Below are positions 46,209 to 55,649 of a stretch of 64,000 nucleotides of DNA, one piece after another. Every line of letters starts with the position of its first letter. Within the stretch, counting starts at the first letter, position 1. Under the pieces are notes generated by a model. The model was not told the DNA's origin, made no database searches, and saw only the letters and a list, made by a program, of their open reading frames with translations. Made by a program: the position numbers and the translations under genes. The stretch comes from Rheinheimera soli. GTDB lineage: Bacteria > Pseudomonadota > Gammaproteobacteria > Enterobacterales > Alteromonadaceae. Location of the stretch: the NCBI RefSeq assembly GCF_021290985.1, contig NZ_JAJOYU010000005.1:1-64000 (forward strand), read 5' to 3'.

Positions 46209-47210
46209 ATGTCTGAAGATTTAAAGGCCCTGAAAGCCAAAGCTATTTCGCAGCCCTTAGTGGAACACATTTATACGGCCGACCCTTCGGCTCATGTGTT
46301 TGACGGCCGCATCTACATTTATCCGTCGCACGATATTGAGGCTGGTATTCCCTTTAACGACAACGGCGATCACTTTGGTATGCAGGATTACCATGTGTTG
46401 TCGCTGGATAGCCCTGAAAGCGCCGCTGTGGATCATGGCGTGGCTTTGCATATCAAAGACGTGCCATGGGCTGAACGTCAGATGTGGGCACCGGATGCAG
46501 CCAGAAAAGATGGCACCTATTACTTTTATTTTCCGGCCAAAAAGCCAGACGGTATTTTCCAGATTGGTGTGGCTGTGGCCGACTCACCCATTGGACCTTT
46601 TAAAGCTCAGCCAAAAGCTATTGAAGGCAGTTACTCAATAGACCCAGCGGTATTTGAAGACGATGACGGCAGTTTTTATATGTATTTTGGCGGTATTTGG
46701 GGTGGGCAGTTACAAAACTACCGTAACAATGAGTACAAGGCTGACAATGCAGAACCTGCTGCCGCTGAACCGGCATTAGGGCCAAAAGTAGCAAAATTAC
46801 GCGACGATATGCTGGAGTTTGCCGAAGCGCCACGTGAAGTACTGATTTTGGATGAACAAGGCAAGGTGCTTCTGGCAGGTGATACAGACAGACGCTTTTT
46901 TGAGGCGTCCTGGCTGCATAAATACCAGGGCAAATACTACTTTTCTTACTCCACAGGTGACACCCACTTTTTATGTTATGCCACAGGCGATAACCCCTAC
47001 GGACCTTTTACCTATCAGGGCCGGATTTTAGAGCCTGTAGTGGGCTGGACCACTCACCATTCCATCTGTGAATTTGAAGGCAAATGGTATCTGTTTTATC
47101 ACGACTCTATTTTGTCCGAAGGTGTCACTCATTTACGTTCAGTCAAAATGGCGGAAATTCAGTATGACGCTGACGGCAAAATTCAGACCTTAAAGCCCTA
47201 CAGGGATTAA
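46209..47210 (+). CDS. Cytoplasmic GH43 beta-xylosidase/arabinofuranosidase
   Basis: The protein has 333 residues with no signal peptide, so it acts in the cytoplasm. The propeller residues are the base Asp25 (TADPSAHV), Asp145 (SIDPAVF) and the acid Glu232 (FFEASW). It consists of the catalytic domain only. It likely hydrolyses xylobiose or arabinosylated xylosides imported by the GPH symporter encoded five bases upstream. GGAG lies in the end of that gene. Confidence 0.92.
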   Translation: MSEDLKALKAKAISQPLVEHIYTADPSAHVFDGRIYIYPSHDIEAGIPFNDNGDHFGMQDYHVLSLDSPESAAVDHGVALHIKDVPWAERQMWAPDAARKDGTYYFYFPAKKPDGIFQIGVAVADSPIGPFKAQPKAIEGSYSIDPAVFEDDDGSFYMYFGGIWGGQLQNYRNNEYKADNAEPAAAEPALGPKVAKLRDDMLEFAEAPREVLILDEQGKVLLAGDTDRRFFEASWLHKYQGKYYFSYSTGDTHFLCYATGDNPYGPFTYQGRILEPVVGWTTHHSICEFEGKWYLFYHDSILSEGVTHLRSVKMAEIQYDADGKIQTLKPYRD

Positions 47211-47234
47211 TCAGGTATTTCAAAGGAGGCTCTA

Positions 47235-49685
47235 GTGGGCAAACAATTTCTCTCCGCGGTGCTGGGTTTAGGAGTCGCTTTTGCGGCTTCGGCTCAGCAG
47301 CCTTATCAAAATGCCAGTTTGCCAACAGAGCAGCGGGTGGATGATTTATTGTCCCGCATGACGCTGGAAGAAAAAGTCGCGCAGCTGCAAACCGTCTGGC
47401 AAAAACGTCGCACTCTGGAAGATAAAGATCTGCGGTTTTTGCCGGACAAAGCCAAAGAATTAATACCACTGGGTATTGGTCATATAGGCCGCCCCAGTGA
47501 ATTTAAAACCCCACAACAAACCGCTGAATTTAATAATGCTCTGCAGCGCTGGTTAAAGGAAAACACCCGTTTGGGCATTCCAGCCATGATGCATGAAGAA
47601 GCTTTGCATGGCTATGCCGCTTTTGATGCCACCAGTTTTCCACAAGCTATTGCGCTTGCCAGCAGCTGGTCGCCACAAGATATGCATGATGTATATGCCT
47701 TGTCTGCCCGTGAAATGCGCGCTACGGGTTCGCACTGGGCTTTAACTCCTATTCTGGATATAGCCCGCGACCCGCGTTGGGGCCGGATAGAAGAAACCAT
47801 GGGTGAAGATCCGTACCTGATGTCAGCCATGGGTGTGGCAGCAGTGGAAGGTTTTCAGGGCAAAACAGGTAAAACAGGCCCCTTTGCCGCAGATAAAGTA
47901 GTGTCGACCTTAAAGCATCTGACAGGTCATGGTCAGCCAGCTGCAGGGGTCAATATTGCCCCTGCTTTTATCGGTGAGCGTGAACTGCATGAAGTGTTTT
48001 TACCGCCTTTTGAAGCAGCGGTAAAACTGGCGCATGCCAGCAGTATTATGGCGTCCTACAATGAAATTGACGGTATTCCTTCTCATGTGAATAAGCCGTT
48101 GCTGGAAGATGTGGTACGCAAGCAATGGGGCTTTAATGGCGTGATTGTCAGCGACTACTTTGCCATTGAAGAGCTCAATACCAGGCATAGTTTGTATGAA
48201 AGCGAAGCCGCAGCAGCCAAAGCAGCTTTGTTAGCCGGGGTCGATATGGAAACTCCGGATCCAAAAACTTTTCCGCATTTAACTGGCCTGGTCCAATCCG
48301 GCCAGCTGGATGAAGCTGCAATAGACAAAGCAGTACGGCGGGTATTGGCGCTGAAATTCCGTTTAGGTTTGTTTGAACAACCTTATGTGGATGCCAGCAA
48401 AGCCAATGGCATAGTGGGCGCAGATTCAGATCGTGCTTTTGCCCGTCAGGTGGCAGAAAAATCTATGGTGCTGTTGAAAAATGACGGTACTTTGCCGCTA
48501 AAAGCCGACAAAATCAAACAACTGGCCGTTATTGGCCCTCATGCCGATGAAGTATTGTTAGGGGGTTACAGCAGTATTCCGCGCCAGACCGTCAGTATTG
48601 TCGATGGCTTAAAGCAAAAGTTGCAGGGCAAAGCCAAAGTGGAATTCGCCCCAGGCACAGAACTGACAAAAGCTTTAACTCAAACCCCAGCTAAACAAGC
48701 CGCTTTTGTCACCAGCGATATTGCCGATCGTAGTAAAGCCGCAGGCACCTATTCAATGCAGCGCTGGAATTATGACGATATTCGTTTAACGGATGAGGCC
48801 GATCGCAAAGGTTTGCTGGAGCAAGCTGTGGCTTTGGCAAAAAAATCTGATGCTGTGGTGTTGGTGCTGGGTGAAAACGAAGGTTTGTCACGCGAAGCCT
48901 GGGCTGATAGCCATTTAGGCGATCGCACCAGTTTAGATTTGGTTGGTAATCAACTGGAGTTAGCCAAAGCTATTCTGGCGACAGGTAAACCGCTGGTGCT
49001 GGTGTTGACTAATGGCCGGCCTTTGGCTTTGGGTGAGTTAGCGGAGTCTATGCCTGCTATTGTCGAAGCCTGGTATCTGGGGCAGGAAACCGGCTCAGCC
49101 TTGGCTAATGTTTTGTTTGGCGATGTAAGCCCTTCCGGTAAATTGCCTCTGACCTTTCCTCGTAGTGCCGGCCATGTTCCGAGTTACTACAACCACAAAG
49201 TGTCTGCCAAGCGGGGTTACCTGTTTGACGACATCAGCCCTTTATACCCCTTTGGTCATGGCCTGAGTTACAGCAGTTTTGACTACAGCGCGCTGAAGAT
49301 TGACGATAGCAAGGCCCAAGCCAATGGTGAAGTCACTGTTCGTATGACCCTTCGCAACAGCGGTCAATTTGATGCCACTGAAGTGGTGCAGCTGTATATC
49401 CAGGACCCTGTTGCCAGCGTCACACGGCCAATAAAGCAGCTCAAAGGTTTTCAGCGGGTGCCGTTAAAACCAGGTCAACAGGCTCATATTGAATTTGTAT
49501 TGCCTGTGAACCTGTTCGCGTTTTTTGATCAACAAATGAACTGGGTGGTCGAACCCGGCGAAATTAAATTGATGATTGGCAGCTCTTCAGCAGATATCCG
49601 GCTGAATGGCAGTTTTAACATCAAAGGTGACATAACAGAGGTCAGCGCTACTAAGGCTTATTTAAGTCAGGCGCGGATTTATTAA
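47235..49685 (+). CDS. GH3 beta-glycosidase (probable beta-xylosidase), periplasmic
   Basis: The protein has 816 residues: GTG start after AAAGGAGG, signal peptide (about 1-20, ending ASAQ), the GH3 N-terminal barrel with nucleophile Asp307 in VIVSDYF, the C-terminal sandwich with GENEGLSREAW near the acid/base Glu, and a fibronectin III-like domain near the end (about 715-785). RDPRWGRIEETMGEDPYL and KHLTGHG are family-typical. In this context a beta-xylosidase is likelier than a glucosidase. Its last base is the first base of the upstream-most ATG of the next GH3 frame. Confidence 0.93.
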   Translation: MGKQFLSAVLGLGVAFAASAQQPYQNASLPTEQRVDDLLSRMTLEEKVAQLQTVWQKRRTLEDKDLRFLPDKAKELIPLGIGHIGRPSEFKTPQQTAEFNNALQRWLKENTRLGIPAMMHEEALHGYAAFDATSFPQAIALASSWSPQDMHDVYALSAREMRATGSHWALTPILDIARDPRWGRIEETMGEDPYLMSAMGVAAVEGFQGKTGKTGPFAADKVVSTLKHLTGHGQPAAGVNIAPAFIGERELHEVFLPPFEAAVKLAHASSIMASYNEIDGIPSHVNKPLLEDVVRKQWGFNGVIVSDYFAIEELNTRHSLYESEAAAAKAALLAGVDMETPDPKTFPHLTGLVQSGQLDEAAIDKAVRRVLALKFRLGLFEQPYVDASKANGIVGADSDRAFARQVAEKSMVLLKNDGTLPLKADKIKQLAVIGPHADEVLLGGYSSIPRQTVSIVDGLKQKLQGKAKVEFAPGTELTKALTQTPAKQAAFVTSDIADRSKAAGTYSMQRWNYDDIRLTDEADRKGLLEQAVALAKKSDAVVLVLGENEGLSREAWADSHLGDRTSLDLVGNQLELAKAILATGKPLVLVLTNGRPLALGELAESMPAIVEAWYLGQETGSALANVLFGDVSPSGKLPLTFPRSAGHVPSYYNHKVSAKRGYLFDDISPLYPFGHGLSYSSFDYSALKIDDSKAQANGEVTVRMTLRNSGQFDATEVVQLYIQDPVASVTRPIKQLKGFQRVPLKPGQQAHIEFVLPVNLFAFFDQQMNWVVEPGEIKLMIGSSSADIRLNGSFNIKGDITEVSATKAYLSQARIY

Positions 49686-49711
49686 TGAATTGGCTGGCAG
49701 GAGTGATGGTA

Positions 49712-52300
49712 ATGGCAAAGGTAAATAAGCGGAAAGAACTCAGCACAGGTTTATTGGTATTGGCCGGTGGCCTGGCTTTAACTGGCTGTGGTCAGCCCGC
49801 AGTTCAGGCGCCTGAAGCTGTTCCTGAACAAGCGGCCAGCCAAAGCTCAACAGAAAAACCAGTGATTACGCCAGCTAACTGGCCTTTGCAGCAGCCTCCT
49901 ATAGCCCGCAGTCAAGCCATAGAAGACAAAATCAAAACTCTGTTGAGCCAAATGAGCCTTGAACAAAAAGTAGGGCAGATTATTCAGGCGGACATTGCTT
50001 CGGTTACGCCGCAGCAAGTGCGGGATTATTATCTGGGGTCTGTACTCAATGGCGGTAACTCAGCTCCTGGCCGGGACAATAGAGCAGGTGCAGCAGCCTG
50101 GCTGGAACTGGCGGATGCATTTTGGTTAGCCAGTACAGATACCAGCGATGGCCGGCCTTATATACCAGCTATGTGGGGTACAGATGCAGTGCATGGCCAT
50201 AGTAATGTCAAAGGCGCTACTATTTTTCCGCACAATATTGGTTTAGGCGCTATGCGTGAGCCAGAACTGCTACGTGAGATAGGCCGGGTGACTGCTGTTG
50301 AAATGCAGGTGACTGGTTTGGACTGGACCTTTGCTCCTACTATTGCCGTAGTACGGGACGACCGTTGGGGCCGCACTTATGAATCTTATGGCGAAGATCC
50401 GCAACTGGTGGCGTCTTATGCGCCTCATATTTTGCAAGGTATTCAGGGTGTTCCTGGCAGTGCCGACTTTTTAAAAGGCCAGCATATGCTGGCGACTGTT
50501 AAACATTTTCTCGGTGATGGCGGCACCATAGATGGCAAAGATCAGGGTGACAATCAGCACACAGAAGCAGAGTTGCGTGATTTACATGGTGCGCCTTATT
50601 ACACAGCTATAGCAGCCGGCGCCCGTGTGGTGATGGCGTCTTACAACAGCTGGTTTGGCGAAAAAATGCATGGTTACCGGCCTATGCTGAACGATGTATT
50701 GGTTGATCGAATGGGCTTTGACGGTTTTGTGGTCGGTGACTGGAATGGTCATGGTCAGGTGAAGGGCTGCACGCCAACAGACTGCGCTAATTCACTGAAC
50801 GGCGGTCTGGATATGTTTATGGCACCGGACAGCTGGGAGAAGTTGTATCAGAACACTTTAGCTCAGGTGAAAGATGGCCGTATTTCGACAGAGCGATTGG
50901 ATGAAGCTGTTAGTCGTGTGCTGCGGATCAAAGCCGAAATGGGTTTGTTTGAGCAGGTGAAACCTTCAGAGCGGCCTTTGGCTGGCCGTTATGAATTATT
51001 GGGCAGCACAGAGCATAAAGCTTTAGCACGTCAGGCGGCCCGTAAATCCCTGGTGTTACTGAAAAACAACCAACAATTGCTGCCACTCAAAGCCAACAGC
51101 AAGGTGTTGGTGGCTGGTGATGGCGCCGATCATATAGGCAAACAAAGCGGCGGCTGGACCTTAAGCTGGCAGGGTTCAGGTAATAAAAACACGGACTTCC
51201 CAAATGGTGAATCTATTTATGCCGGTATTAAACAGGCAGTGGAAGCTCGTGGCGGCAAAGCTGAACTGAGCGAAAATGGTCGTTTTACTGATAAACCTGA
51301 TGTGGCCGTTGTGGTCTTTGGTGAAGAACCTTATGCCGAATTTGTTGGCGATCGCAGTCATTTGGCCTTTGACGATGGCCGTGCTTTGCAAATTCTGACT
51401 GAATTAAAAGCTCTGGGTATTCCCACTGTATCGGTGTTTTTGTCCGGCCGGCCTTTGTGGGTCAATCCTGAGTTGAATCAGTCTGATGCTTTTGTCGCTG
51501 CCTTTTTACCAGGCAGTGAAGGTGGTGCTGTGGCGGATCTGTTGGTCCGTTCGCCTGAAGGTGAAATACGGCATGATTTTCAAGGCAAATTATCCTTCTC
51601 CTGGCCAGCAAAAGCGACGGGCGAGTTGCTGAATTTGGGCGACAAAAATTATCAGCCGCAGTTTGCTTATGGTTATGGCCTGACGTACAGCGACAAAACC
51701 GAACTGGCGAAGCTCAGTGAAGAATCTGGTATCAGTGCCGATCAGGTGCTGAACTTCAGTCGTTATCTGCATGCGGGCAAAGCGGTTAATCCTTGGCAGT
51801 TGCAATTGTTAGATAAAGGCCAAGTGACAGTGGTGACAGAGCCGCTGCAAAAATCAGCTAACGGCGCTATCGAGGTTGCGGCCACAGACAGATTACAACA
51901 GGAAGACTCAGTGCTCTTGAGCTTCCATCAAGACGCGGCTGTGGTGTTAAACCATACGCAGGGCGTGGCTCTGGATTTAAGCCGTCAGGCCAATGGCGAT
52001 ATGACGCTGGAACTGGAATATCAGGTGGTTGCTATGACGCCAGGTAAAGTGACACTGGGCATGGATTGCGGCGAAAATTGCCAATCCACTCTGGATTTCA
52101 CTGGTCATTTTGCCGGTATGCTGGGTAAAGGCTGGAACAGTGTGAAGATACCACTGCGCTGTTTTACTGAAGCCAATAGCGCTTTTGATCTGACTAAAAT
52201 CAGTCAGCCGCTGGTGATTGAAGCCACAGCAGGTTTAAAACTGCAGCTGGCTAAGGTGCGTCTGGCAGAAAATGAAGGCCAGGGACAATGCGGTAACTAA
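49712..52300 (+). CDS. GH3 exo-beta-glucosidase-type lipoprotein
   Basis: The protein has 862 residues and belongs to the ExoP-like group of GH3 enzymes that cut beta-1,3/1,4-glucans. Lipobox LTGC with Cys26 indicates membrane anchoring. The nucleophile is Asp343 in FVVGDWNGHG; RDDRWGRTYESYGEDP and KHFLGDGGT are conserved. After the two GH3 domains a C-terminal beta-sandwich of about 170 residues follows. The ATG at 49712 has AGGAG at ideal spacing; earlier ATGs at 49685 and 49706 are less likely. Glucan or mixed oligosaccharide trimming in the periplasm is inferred. Confidence 0.91.
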   Translation: MAKVNKRKELSTGLLVLAGGLALTGCGQPAVQAPEAVPEQAASQSSTEKPVITPANWPLQQPPIARSQAIEDKIKTLLSQMSLEQKVGQIIQADIASVTPQQVRDYYLGSVLNGGNSAPGRDNRAGAAAWLELADAFWLASTDTSDGRPYIPAMWGTDAVHGHSNVKGATIFPHNIGLGAMREPELLREIGRVTAVEMQVTGLDWTFAPTIAVVRDDRWGRTYESYGEDPQLVASYAPHILQGIQGVPGSADFLKGQHMLATVKHFLGDGGTIDGKDQGDNQHTEAELRDLHGAPYYTAIAAGARVVMASYNSWFGEKMHGYRPMLNDVLVDRMGFDGFVVGDWNGHGQVKGCTPTDCANSLNGGLDMFMAPDSWEKLYQNTLAQVKDGRISTERLDEAVSRVLRIKAEMGLFEQVKPSERPLAGRYELLGSTEHKALARQAARKSLVLLKNNQQLLPLKANSKVLVAGDGADHIGKQSGGWTLSWQGSGNKNTDFPNGESIYAGIKQAVEARGGKAELSENGRFTDKPDVAVVVFGEEPYAEFVGDRSHLAFDDGRALQILTELKALGIPTVSVFLSGRPLWVNPELNQSDAFVAAFLPGSEGGAVADLLVRSPEGEIRHDFQGKLSFSWPAKATGELLNLGDKNYQPQFAYGYGLTYSDKTELAKLSEESGISADQVLNFSRYLHAGKAVNPWQLQLLDKGQVTVVTEPLQKSANGAIEVAATDRLQQEDSVLLSFHQDAAVVLNHTQGVALDLSRQANGDMTLELEYQVVAMTPGKVTLGMDCGENCQSTLDFTGHFAGMLGKGWNSVKIPLRCFTEANSAFDLTKISQPLVIEATAGLKLQLAKVRLAENEGQGQCGN

Positions 52301-52313
52301 AAGGGATGTTTTT

Positions 52314-54233
52314 ATGTTAAGAATTTTACTCACTACTGCTTTACTGCTAAGCCCTTTGGTCCATGCCGATATTCGTCTGCCGAAGTTGATTGGCGAGGGC
52401 ATGGTATTGCAGCGGGATACGGCTATTCCGCTCTGGGGTTGGGCTGATGCGGATGAAACTGTTGAAGTGCGTTTTAATGGCCAGTTAGTAGGGCAGGTAA
52501 AAACAAAAGAGGGTCGCTGGCTACTGCAATTACCAGCCCAACAGGCTGGTGGGCCACATCAATTAAGCTTTAAAGGCCGTAACCAAATTGAGCTGAACGA
52601 TGTTTATTTTGGTGATGTTTGGGTGGCGTCTGGCCAGTCCAATATGGAACTGGAAATGGCGCGGGTGGCTGAAGCTTATCCGCAAGATTTAACCAGTGCC
52701 AACTACCCGCTGATCCGTCAGTTTAAAGTGCCGCAAGAGTACAACTTTAAAGCGCCTCAGCAGGATCTTAGTGGTGGCAAATGGGTGGCTGCCAGCCCAA
52801 AAAGCATCGACAACTTCTCTGCTTTAGCCTTTTATTTTGGTCGTGAATTGTTTCAGCATAACGGCGTGCCTATAGGCATCTTAAACAATGCCTTAGGTGG
52901 CTCACCTGTCGAAGCCTGGATGAGTGAAGAAGCTTTGCAGCCTTTTCCTGAAGCTTTGGCTGAAGGTATTAAATTTCGCGACGACAAACATATTCAGGCC
53001 GTCACGGATGCAGATAAAGCAAAAAACGAGCAATGGCATGCTGATCTAAAACGCCGTGACCCGGGTTTGACCAGTAAGACGCCTTGGTTCAGTGAGACTT
53101 TGGACGACAGCAACTGGCAAAGCTTCACAGTGCCGGGCTTCAGACCCGAGCCTTTTACCGGAACCTGGTGGTTACGAAAGACAGTAGAACTAACAGCAGC
53201 ACAAGCCAAAGAAGCCAACATTTTACGGCTGGGTTCGATAGTGGATGCCGATGAGGTGTATATCAATGGCAAGCCAGTGGGTCATACCACTTATATGTAT
53301 CCGCCACGCCGTTATGAATTGCCAGCCGGAGCACTGAAAGCCGGCACTAACCTGATTGCAGTGCGGGTGACAGCGACCAATGGAAAAACCGGTCTGCTAC
53401 CTGATAAACCTTATTGGATAGGCACAGATGCTAATCCGCTACCTCTGACTGGTCAGTGGAAAATGCAAACAGCAGCTGAGGCAAAAAATTTACCAGGCGA
53501 TACTTTTATTCGCTGGAAACCTTTGGGTTTATACAATGGTTTGCTTGCTCCTTTAACCTCTTTGCCGATTAAAGGTGTGATTTGGTACCAGGGTGAATCT
53601 AATGTGGGTGCTTATAAAGACTATCAACCACGTTTCACTGCCATGATCCGCGATTGGCGCGCCAAGTGGGCAGAAGGGACAGGCCAGCAAAACCAGTTTC
53701 CATTTTTATTTGTGCAGTTGGCTAATTACCTGAAAAAAACTCAGAAGCCCAAAGACAGCAGTTGGGCTGGCTTACGTGAAGCGCAGCGTCAAAGCTTGTC
53801 TGAAGCCAATACGGCTATGGTGGTGGCTATTGATAAGGGCGAATGGAATGATATTCATCCGGTTGATAAAAAGACCTTAGGCCAGCGGCTGGCGTTGGCA
53901 GCCCGTGTTGTGGCTTTGGGCGAAAAAGTGGAATACCGGGGGCCTGAACTGGCCTCTGTCACTGCTGAAGGCCAGCAACTGAAGCTAAGTTTTAATCATA
54001 GTGCTCAGGGATTGGAGTTAAAAAACAGCGGGAACAGTTTCGCTATAGCTGGCGCTGATGGTAAATATCGTTGGGCACAAGTTCAGCTCAAAGATCAGCA
54101 CCTGCTATTGTCACACCCTGATATCAAAGCTCCAGTAAAAGTACGTTATGCTTGGGCCGACAATCCAGAGGCTGTGCTTTATAACAGCGAAGCTTTACCA
54201 GCAGGACCTTTTGAGGCCGAGCTAAAGCCTTAG
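52314..54233 (+). CDS. Sialate O-acetylesterase-type SGNH esterase, secreted
   Basis: The protein has 639 residues: signal peptide (about 1-18, ending VHA), an N-terminal sandwich, then an SGNH hydrolase with nucleophile Ser109 in SGQSNMELE, IWYQGESN and the Asp/His pair in NDIHPVDK. A jelly-roll insertion lies at about 260-370 (ADEVYINGKPVGH). In a xylan operon this family most likely removes acetyl groups from xylan or xylo-oligosaccharides. The start at 52314 follows AAAGGGA; the longer frame overlapping the previous gene is rejected. It ends the operon. Confidence 0.9.
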   Translation: MLRILLTTALLLSPLVHADIRLPKLIGEGMVLQRDTAIPLWGWADADETVEVRFNGQLVGQVKTKEGRWLLQLPAQQAGGPHQLSFKGRNQIELNDVYFGDVWVASGQSNMELEMARVAEAYPQDLTSANYPLIRQFKVPQEYNFKAPQQDLSGGKWVAASPKSIDNFSALAFYFGRELFQHNGVPIGILNNALGGSPVEAWMSEEALQPFPEALAEGIKFRDDKHIQAVTDADKAKNEQWHADLKRRDPGLTSKTPWFSETLDDSNWQSFTVPGFRPEPFTGTWWLRKTVELTAAQAKEANILRLGSIVDADEVYINGKPVGHTTYMYPPRRYELPAGALKAGTNLIAVRVTATNGKTGLLPDKPYWIGTDANPLPLTGQWKMQTAAEAKNLPGDTFIRWKPLGLYNGLLAPLTSLPIKGVIWYQGESNVGAYKDYQPRFTAMIRDWRAKWAEGTGQQNQFPFLFVQLANYLKKTQKPKDSSWAGLREAQRQSLSEANTAMVVAIDKGEWNDIHPVDKKTLGQRLALAARVVALGEKVEYRGPELASVTAEGQQLKLSFNHSAQGLELKNSGNSFAIAGADGKYRWAQVQLKDQHLLLSHPDIKAPVKVRYAWADNPEAVLYNSEALPAGPFEAELKP

Positions 54234-54255
54234 TTTGGTGAAAACCACAATGCAT

Positions 54256-54280
54256 GTCCATATTTGGCCTGTATATGGAC
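54256..54280. promoter_or_regulatory. Inverted repeat operator upstream of the Phd-type antitoxin
   Basis: GTCCATAT (54256-54263) and ATATGGAC (54273-54280) form a perfect 8-base inverted repeat with a 9-base spacer, 56 bases before the antitoxin start. Autorepression by the Phd/YefM antitoxin is the expected use. Confidence 0.65.
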
Positions 54281-54336
54281 TTTAGCTTGAGTTAGAACTA
54301 TGCTGAGGCTGTTGTGTTTAATTACTGGAGAGCGTT

Positions 54337-54609
54337 ATGTCTGCTTCGCCACGCGTCACTACGGTCTCGGCTTTTAAGAAAGAGTTAGCTTCGATGGATG
54401 TGTCTGAACCCGTGCTTGTTACACAAAACGGCGAGCCCCTTTACGTGGTTCAGGATCCTGTTCAATTTGAAATGCAGCAAGAGCAGATGGCCTTGTTGCG
54501 ATTACTGTCTTTTGCTGAAAAAGATGTGAAAGCGGGCCGGACCCTATCTTCTGCCGACCTTAGAGCCGGGTTACAAGGGCTGATCGATGACCGCAATAAT
54601 GAAGTTTGA
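54337..54609 (+). CDS. Phd/YefM-type antitoxin
   Basis: The protein has 90 residues. The N-terminal VTTVSAFKKELASM ... EPVLVTQNGEPLYVVQDPVQFE is the DNA-binding Phd/YefM fold, and the rest is the toxin-binding tail. ACTGGAGAG lies before the ATG. It overlaps the toxin gene by 11 bases. It should repress its own promoter through the repeat at 54256-54280. Confidence 0.92.
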   Translation: MSASPRVTTVSAFKKELASMDVSEPVLVTQNGEPLYVVQDPVQFEMQQEQMALLRLLSFAEKDVKAGRTLSSADLRAGLQGLIDDRNNEV

Positions 54610-54949
54610 GTACACTCAGACTTTCCGGGATCAGCTCTATGACCATTTTCACTATGTAGCCAGGCATATAGGCCAGGCTGCTGCTCTGGCGCTTTTGGAT
54701 AGTTTTATTAGTGGTTTTGAGAACAGAATAAAAAACTATCCGGCCAGCGCTCCTTTGTGCGAGGAAGCGGCTGACCTTGGTTTAACTACATACCACGACT
54801 ACCTTGATCCTAAGCTTCAGTTGAGAGCGATTTATCGGGTTTCGGCTGCAGAAAGTGTTGTTTACCCTCTTCTGTTTCTCAGTACCAAGCAAAGTATCAG
54901 GCAGGCGTTGATCCGGTACTGTCTTCGTCAGGATACCCGTCGTCCTTGA
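54599..54949 (+). CDS. RelE/ParE-superfamily toxin
   Basis: The protein has 116 residues. MKFEYTQTFRDQLYDHFHYV, an internal FISGFENRIKNYP and the strand pair with LQLRAIYRV ... SVVYPLLFLSTKQSI are typical of RelE/ParE-like toxins, which cut mRNA on the ribosome or poison gyrase. Which applies is not visible. The ATG at 54599 lies inside the antitoxin gene; another at 54587 is possible. The pair marks the boundary between the xylan locus and the TonB receptor block. Confidence 0.88.
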   Translation: MKFEYTQTFRDQLYDHFHYVARHIGQAAALALLDSFISGFENRIKNYPASAPLCEEAADLGLTTYHDYLDPKLQLRAIYRVSAAESVVYPLLFLSTKQSIRQALIRYCLRQDTRRP

Positions 54950-54960
54950 AGCTGCAGCTT
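54932..54960 (+). repeat. MITE-like repeat, end fragment
   Basis: GATACCCGTCGTCCTTGAAG and the following bases match one end of the copies at 35693 and 42908 (reverse). The rest of the element is absent. It overlaps the end of the toxin gene and so supplies its last codons. Confidence 0.65.
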
Positions 54961-54963
54961 CAT

Positions 54964-55641
54964 TTAAGCCGGGTCAATAAAACTACTGATGGTCAGTCGG
55001 CCTAATAATGGGTCGGCTGATAAACTGGTTTCTTTGGTAATCACGCCGCTGTGCAGCGCATGACGGCGATACACAATAAGCCGGTTAAATACGCCGGGCT
55101 GCTGTGTTATCTGTTCAAACAATGGCGTATCGCCCTGAATATAACCATCTGTCGTTTTAGGCAAATCAGGGCCGTTATTTTCGCTTTCCAGCGAAAGGTA
55201 ATACTCCCGCGTGCGGCTTTCATCTATGCATTCAAAGCCTGTTTTTCGATGCCGGTAAAAAGCCGTTCCCCCCTGATTACCCTGAAATAAATAATGCACA
55301 GCTGCCAACGCATGTTTTTCTGTAGTATCAAAATGTGGAATACGTTGCAGCAGTTTTAATTGCTCTGGTGGCGTCGTGACCAAAGATAAATGACAGACCG
55401 AAAAGCCAAGCTTTGTCGCTGGCAGTTCAAAGCATTCAATCAAAGTCTGTTGCAGGCTGTGCAGCATAAATTGCCGATAGGCCGCAGGTGCGGCAGCGCG
55501 AATGCCTGGGTAATAAGGCGAATTAGCCAGAAACTGCCGGCTCGCGGCATAATCCACCAGGCTTTCAGGCTCTGGAATAAAGTTGTCCACCACCAGAAGT
55601 GGGGATTGTTCATTGCCTATAGTCAGCCTGGTGATTTGCAT
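54964..55641 (-). CDS. DUF6445 family protein, possible Fe(II)/2OG dioxygenase
   Basis: The protein has 225 residues. It matches the pattern of DUF6445 proteins that accompany flavin halogenase genes near TonB receptors. A double-stranded beta-helix oxygenase site is plausible: HxD as His103 and Asp105 (IPHFDTT), distal His197 (HALHSG) and Arg215 (GRLTISSF) for 2-oxoglutarate. No signal peptide. It starts eight bases after the halogenase stop, so it ends the operon. No substrate is known; the oxygenase idea rests on residue spacing only. Confidence 0.82.
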   Translation of the reverse strand: MQITRLTIGNEQSPLLVVDNFIPEPESLVDYAASRQFLANSPYYPGIRAAAPAAYRQFMLHSLQQTLIECFELPATKLGFSVCHLSLVTTPPEQLKLLQRIPHFDTTEKHALAAVHYLFQGNQGGTAFYRHRKTGFECIDESRTREYYLSLESENNGPDLPKTTDGYIQGDTPLFEQITQQPGVFNRLIVYRRHALHSGVITKETSLSADPLLGRLTISSFIDPA

Positions 55642-55649
55642 AAGTTTTG

